Shown here piece after piece: positions 7,894-10,498 of a stretch of 10,498 bases of DNA (the stretch's first letter is position 1; each line of letters starts with the position of its first letter). Source of the stretch: Chloroflexota bacterium. Its GTDB lineage: Bacteria > Chloroflexota > Anaerolineae > Promineifilales > Promineifilaceae. Below the pieces are notes generated by a model. It was not told the DNA's origin, ran no database searches, and saw nothing but the letters and a program-made list of their open reading frames with translations. Position numbers and translations under genes: made by a program. The DNA lies in assembly GCA_003519205.1 (NCBI GenBank), contig DOXE01000297.1:1-10498 (forward strand), given 5' to 3'.

Positions 7894-8726
7894 ACAGAAG
7901 CTCCCAAGATAACAGCTACGAACCATACTAGAAAGTCAAGCTTCATTAACTGGCTAACGCGTTCCAGTTGTCTGCCACTGGAATACCTCGAGACGCGCAC
8001 TAACGCATACAGGATAACAGGATATACGCCGCAGGCTACGATGTAGGCGTAAACGGGCTTGTAAACGTCTAGAAGATAAGGAAGCAGCATGATCCATCCG
8101 GTTGCCGCTGCAAGAAGATAAAAGACGATACGAGCATATCTCCTCCCCCATGCGGTTGATATTGTTCGGACGTGTTGGCGCAGATCGCCTTCATAGTCCG
8201 CCAAGGTTTTCAACACTTCTCGACCAGTAATGGCAACACCAATAATTGCCGCCAACCATAGGGTTGGCCAAACATTGCCAGCTGCGATTCCACCAAAGAC
8301 AACGCTAAGGGCCGAAATCGCAGCCACAGTAGCATTGCCCATCAAAACTGTGCTCTTCAGCTTCCAGGAGTATACGTACAAGATTGCCGAGGCTAGCAAG
8401 GCGATGGCGAATGCTGCTGGATTGATAAAGGCGGCAACAATCAATGCTAGAATCGTCAGGACGATAGAAAATATCCAGGCTGCACGAGGGCTAATCTGGC
8501 CAGAAGGCAAAACCCTTTGGGGTTGATTGATTTTGTCGATCTCAATATCGAGGTAATCATTCCAGGAGTTTCCTGCCCCAGTGGCGAGAAAGGTGACGAG
8601 AGCCGCAAGTGCAACCTTCCCCCACTCCCCGGTCCCAGCCACATAACCACCCAGAAAAACGGCCAAGGCTCCGGTGATGGCATTAAAAGGCCGGGCAAGC
8701 TTATAGAAGGATTTGACTTTGTTCAC
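7890..8726 (-). CDS. UbiA-family prenyltransferase, resembling digeranylgeranylglyceryl phosphate synthase
   Basis: Integral membrane enzyme that transfers an isoprenoid chain to an acceptor. The 278-residue product has about nine hydrophobic spans and both Asp-rich motifs of the superfamily: NDYLDIEID (56-64) followed by INQP and VLPSG (72-76), and DYEGD (177-181) followed by a Thr (188). The NDYxDxEID...NxPxR..PSG and DxEGD forms are those I associate with archaeal-type digeranylgeranylglyceryl phosphate synthases, rather than with MenA or protohaem farnesyltransferase. Close bacterial relatives may use other acceptors, so the substrate is open. The start is GTG at 8726, 6 bases after a strong GAGGAGGA. 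A TTGCTT-N17-TATAAT promoter lies just upstream, so the gene may be expressed separately from the CBS/ACT gene 63 bases upstream. No geranylgeranylglyceryl phosphate synthase gene is in the window. Confidence 0.92.
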   Translation of the reverse strand: MNKVKSFYKLARPFNAITGALAVFLGGYVAGTGEWGKVALAALVTFLATGAGNSWNDYLDIEIDKINQPQRVLPSGQISPRAAWIFSIVLTILALIVAAFINPAAFAIALLASAILYVYSWKLKSTVLMGNATVAAISALSVVFGGIAAGNVWPTLWLAAIIGVAITGREVLKTLADYEGDLRQHVRTISTAWGRRYARIVFYLLAAATGWIMLLPYLLDVYKPVYAYIVACGVYPVILYALVRVSRYSSGRQLERVSQLMKLDFLVWFVAVILGASV

Positions 8727-8732
8727 GACTGA

Positions 8733-8740
8733 TCCTCCTC
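8733..8740 (-). promoter_or_regulatory. Strong Shine-Dalgarno site before a GTG start
   Basis: GAGGAGGA on the minus strand lies 6 bases before GTG 8726 and supports use of this non-ATG start for the prenyltransferase. If the promoter at 8747-8775 is used, the site sits at the extreme 5' end of the message. Confidence 0.8.
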
Positions 8741-8746
8741 AATCCC

Positions 8747-8775
8747 ATTATAAAGGTAGTCGGCAACCAAAGCAA
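8747..8775 (-). promoter_or_regulatory. Candidate promoter of the UbiA-family gene
   Basis: On the minus strand: TTGCTT (8775-8770), 17-base spacer, then a perfect TATAAT (8752-8747). Transcription would start near 8740, about 14 bases before the GTG codon. It is in the gap after the CBS/ACT gene, so the prenyltransferase gene need not depend on read-through. Confidence 0.55.
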
Positions 8776-8788
8776 CGTCGTTTGGTGC
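8763..8788 (-). other. Imperfect stem-loop after the CBS/ACT gene
   Basis: ACCAAA (8766-8771) pairs with TTTGGT (8781-8786) around a 9-base loop; the outer GC/GC pair extends the stem past a 1-base bulge. No T run follows on the minus strand, so it is not a normal intrinsic terminator. It overlaps the -35 of the prenyltransferase promoter. Confidence 0.3.
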
Positions 8789-8789
8789 T

Positions 8790-9437
8790 TCAATTGCAGC
8801 ACATTCGCAGATCGATTATCCGCTCAACGTGCGGCGTCACCTTCTCTCTTACAACGTTTTCATCCAACCCGGCAACTTTAAAAGTGATTTCCCTATTCGA
8901 AGGATCCTCTCCAGCAAACTGTGTGAATGATAAAAAATTGCCGCCTGCTTTGGAGATGGCATCTGTTATCAGAGCCAATTCACCCGGTACTTCAGGTACA
9001 AGAGCCGTTACACGAACACCATACTCCCTAGCACCCATCAACTCCAGGAAAATTTTGAAAAGGTCGGTTTCTGTGATCAGCCCAACGACGCGGTCTCCAC
9101 GCATGACTGGAATACCCCCGATCTTGTTATCAGCCATTATTCGGGCTGCTTCCTCGATAGGCGTATCTTCGTCGATGGTCAGTACATTTTTTGTCATCAC
9201 TTCTTTAACTGTGATCTGGCTTAAAAGGTAATTGATTTCCCAAACGCTTAGAGAGGTAGCATCTGATGGAGAAGCATTTAAGAGATCCTTATCAGAGATA
9301 ATGCCAATTAACTTGCCCTTGTCAACCACTGGGGTCCGACGGATCTTTTCCCGTTTCATCAGGTTAAGGGCTTCCATGATAGGCAGATCAGGCTGTACGG
9401 TAATGACTGGGTGGGACATTCTTTCTTTGACGAGCAT
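8790..9437 (-). CDS. CBS-CBS-ACT domain protein (AcuB-like)
   Basis: A 215-residue soluble protein. CBS domain 1 covers ~1-60 (MSHPVITVQPD, RRTPVVDKGKLIGIISDKDL), CBS domain 2 ~76-132 (VMTKNVLTIDEDT, GGIPVMRGDRVVGLITETDL) and an ACT-like domain ~139-212 (RVTALVPEVPGELALITDAI). CBS pairs bind adenine nucleotides and ACT domains bind amino acids or other small ligands, so this is probably a regulatory sensor. Length and domain order match Bacillus AcuB, whose gene is in an acetoin-use operon; no acuA or acuC is present here, so that role is not implied. The frame is open to 9551, but ATG 9437 is chosen because AGGAG lies 6 bases upstream and the CBS fold begins at once. The C-terminus ends in an unusual Cys-Cys-Asn. 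The UbiA-family gene follows on the same strand after 63 bases. Confidence 0.92.
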   Translation of the reverse strand: MLVKERMSHPVITVQPDLPIMEALNLMKREKIRRTPVVDKGKLIGIISDKDLLNASPSDATSLSVWEINYLLSQITVKEVMTKNVLTIDEDTPIEEAARIMADNKIGGIPVMRGDRVVGLITETDLFKIFLELMGAREYGVRVTALVPEVPGELALITDAISKAGGNFLSFTQFAGEDPSNREITFKVAGLDENVVREKVTPHVERIIDLRMCCN

Positions 9438-9495
9438 TGTTTCTCCTACAGAATTGACACGTTGAAATGGTGCGTTTAGACCCCAACTTTTAACT

Positions 9496-9524
9496 ATAGT
9501 ATTCAAATTTCGCCATTTCGCCAA
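9496..9524 (-). promoter_or_regulatory. Candidate promoter of the CBS/ACT gene
   Basis: On the minus strand: TTGGCG (9524-9519), 17-base spacer, TACTAT (9501-9496), each 4 of 6 to consensus. It gives a leader of about 50 bases before ATG 9437. The -35 is embedded in a tandem repeat that could be an operator. Confidence 0.4.
9507..9522. repeat. Tandem 8-base direct repeat
   Basis: ATTTCGCC occurs twice in immediate succession (9507-9514 and 9515-9522); on the minus strand it reads GGCGAAAT twice. It covers part of the -35 of the CBS-gene promoter and most of its spacer. Confidence 0.7.
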
Positions 9525-9621
9525 AATATATAGAATAGATAAACCGGCCATCTGGAACAGCTTGCCAATAAATCAGGCTTGCCCGATACCGACATTCTAG
9601 ACATCCAATTATTGCCAGAGC

Positions 9622-10404
9622 ATGATCACCAGCAACAGCAATCCAAAGATAAAATATATTCGCCGGCTATTGGCCGACCGGCGTTTCCGTCACCGGGAAA
9701 GAGCCTTTGTCGTCGAAGGTACTCGCTGGCTAAAAGAGTTAGCTCAATTCAAGATTACCCCAACTCTAGTGATAGTAACCCAATCCTATATGCTACAAGA
9801 TCACGTTCTAACACTCTTCAATATGCCACCTGAGATCGAACCAACCATGGTCAGCGAGCAAGTAATGGCCTTTGCGAGCGACACCGTGTCACCAGCCGGT
9901 GTCATGGCTATCGTCCCGATGTTAAGTCTCCCAATACCAGCCAAACCCTCATTCCTTCTGGTATTAGATAACATTTCGAATCCTGGCAATCTGGGCACGA
10001 TGCTACGCACGGCCGCGGCTGCAAAAACGGATGCCGTGCTTCTAGCTCCAGGGTGTGTTGATGCTTATAATCCAAAAGTTTTGCGGGGTAGTATGGGCGC
10101 ACACTTGAGGTTGCCCATCGAGGAAATGAGTTGGGATAAAGTTGAGACTTTAACGACCAACATGGCTATTTGGATCGCTTCGGTCGGTGATGGGGTAGAT
10201 TACGTCGAGGTTGATTGGAAAAAAGATGTGGCCATCATCGTTGGAGGCGAAGCATTCGGCGTGGGTCATCAAGCAAGATCCCTGGCAACCGGTAATGTCT
10301 CAATCCCATTACACCGGGACACTGAATCCTTAAATGCTGCTGTGGCTGCCGGAATTTTAATATTTGAAGCTGTTCGTCAGCGGCGGGTGGTTGATGGCGC
10401 TTAA
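9622..10404 (+). CDS. SpoU/TrmH-family RNA 2'-O-ribose methyltransferase
   Basis: A 260-residue SAM-dependent enzyme of the SPOUT superfamily that methylates a ribose 2'-OH in rRNA or tRNA. Residues ~1-95 form the substrate-binding region typical of 23S rRNA members (ITSNSNPKIKYIRRLL at 2-17, AFVVEGTRW at 28-36). The catalytic knot follows: motif 1 NPGNLGTMLRTAAA (120-133) with Asn120 and Arg129, motif 2 IIVGGEAFGVG (205-215) with Glu210, and motif 3 SIPLHRDTESLNAA (227-240) with Ser236-Asn238. Motif 2 usually reads GNE or GSE; GGE is a mild variant. Which nucleotide is modified cannot be told. The start is supported by alignment to family N-termini; only a weak AGAG precedes ATG 9622. It is divergent from the CBS/ACT gene. 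Confidence 0.93.
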   Translation: MITSNSNPKIKYIRRLLADRRFRHRERAFVVEGTRWLKELAQFKITPTLVIVTQSYMLQDHVLTLFNMPPEIEPTMVSEQVMAFASDTVSPAGVMAIVPMLSLPIPAKPSFLLVLDNISNPGNLGTMLRTAAAAKTDAVLLAPGCVDAYNPKVLRGSMGAHLRLPIEEMSWDKVETLTTNMAIWIASVGDGVDYVEVDWKKDVAIIVGGEAFGVGHQARSLATGNVSIPLHRDTESLNAAVAAGILIFEAVRQRRVVDGA

Positions 10405-10498
10405 TCTTTCTGTTTATCCTGGACTGATCTCAATTTGAAATGATTCTTGGATTCGTCGGGTAGCTGGGGCTTTGTAGACAAATGTGCGGCGGCAATCC
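10401..10498 (-). CDS. Possible 3' end of a convergent gene (partial)
   Basis: On the minus strand a frame is open from the window edge to TAA at 10403-10401, giving about 31 residues with a hydrophilic tail (ending QDKQKD). Its stop would interlock with the methyltransferase stop in TTAA, as at the ppk/prenyltransferase junction. A second minus frame is also open, to TAA at 10416-10414, and none of the plus frames looks coding. The fragment is too short to identify a family, and the frame choice is a guess. Confidence 0.25.
   Translation of the reverse strand, partial: IAAAHLSTKPQLPDESKNHFKLRSVQDKQKD

Larger units (their letters stand above)
9438..9621. other. Divergent control region between the CBS/ACT gene and the RNA methyltransferase gene
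   Basis: This 184-base gap holds the CBS-gene ribosome binding site (AGGAG, minus strand, 9448-9444), its candidate promoter (9496-9524), the palindrome ACTATAGT (9493-9500), and a tandem octamer ATTTCGCC twice (9507-9522). For the plus-strand gene a -10-like TAGAAT (9531-9536) is visible without a good -35. The last ~80 bases before ATG 9622 show nothing I can name. Confidence 0.45.

Noticed and set aside
8713..9231. 172-codon plus-strand open frame opposite the CBS/ACT gene
   Set aside because: The minus strand shows clear CBS and ACT motifs; the plus-strand translation is Ser/Thr/Arg-rich as expected of an antisense shadow.
9438..9551. 38-codon upstream extension of the CBS/ACT frame
   Set aside because: AGGAG before ATG 9437 and the immediate start of the CBS fold favour the shorter form; the extension would cover the candidate promoter and tandem repeat.
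30..10498. CRISPR array, tRNA, rRNA, insertion sequence or phage genes
   Set aside because: No regularly spaced repeats, cloverleaf-like tRNA segments, transposase motifs or terminal inverted repeats were seen on either strand.

Overview
The window is an ordinary, densely packed stretch of bacterial chromosome with eight full-length protein genes and short gaps (9 to about 184 bases). I see no rRNA, tRNA, CRISPR array, insertion sequence or phage gene. The most likely source is a member of the Chloroflexota (Anaerolineae or Caldilineae-like). This is inferred from a fused shikimate kinase/dehydroquinate synthase, a CapA-family lipoprotein with an N-terminal binding-protein-like domain of a type I associate with that phylum, and a UbiA prenyltransferase close to the archaeal lipid-synthesis branch. 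Base composition is moderate, just under half G+C by eye. The assignment is from pattern memory, not from a search.

Layout. Bases 73-1539 (-) carry zwf, glucose-6-phosphate dehydrogenase. It is divergent from a two-gene shikimate-pathway operon on the + strand: an aroK-aroB fusion (1661-3361) and aroQ (3407-3850). Convergent with aroQ is a large CapA-family lipoprotein gene (3902-5632, -). A 149-base divergent control region separates it from ppk (5782-7893, +), polyphosphate kinase 1. ppk meets a UbiA-family prenyltransferase gene (7890-8726, -) tail to tail, with the stop codons interlocked. Upstream of it on the same strand is a CBS-CBS-ACT (AcuB-like) sensor protein gene (8790-9437, -). 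That gene is divergent from a SpoU/TrmH-family RNA methyltransferase gene (9622-10404, +). The final ~95 bases may hold the 3' end of another minus-strand gene.

How the genes fit together. zwf feeds the oxidative pentose phosphate pathway (NADPH and pentose phosphates). AroKB and AroQ supply three steps of the pathway that converts erythrose-4-phosphate and PEP to chorismate, so the divergent pair may reflect linked carbon flow. The other genes (cell-surface CapA-like protein, polyphosphate synthesis, membrane prenyl lipid synthesis, ligand-sensing CBS/ACT protein, rRNA/tRNA methylation) are housekeeping functions with no obvious common pathway.

I found no convincing undescribed multi-gene system. 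The points most worth a second look are: marked over-abundance of the palindrome CGGCCG (18 copies counted by eye); a GGG-to-GGR change in the shikimate kinase substrate loop; loss of motif residues in the CapA-like protein; an SOS-box-like palindrome upstream of that gene; a tandem octamer at the CBS-gene promoter; and a possible leaderless start for aroKB.
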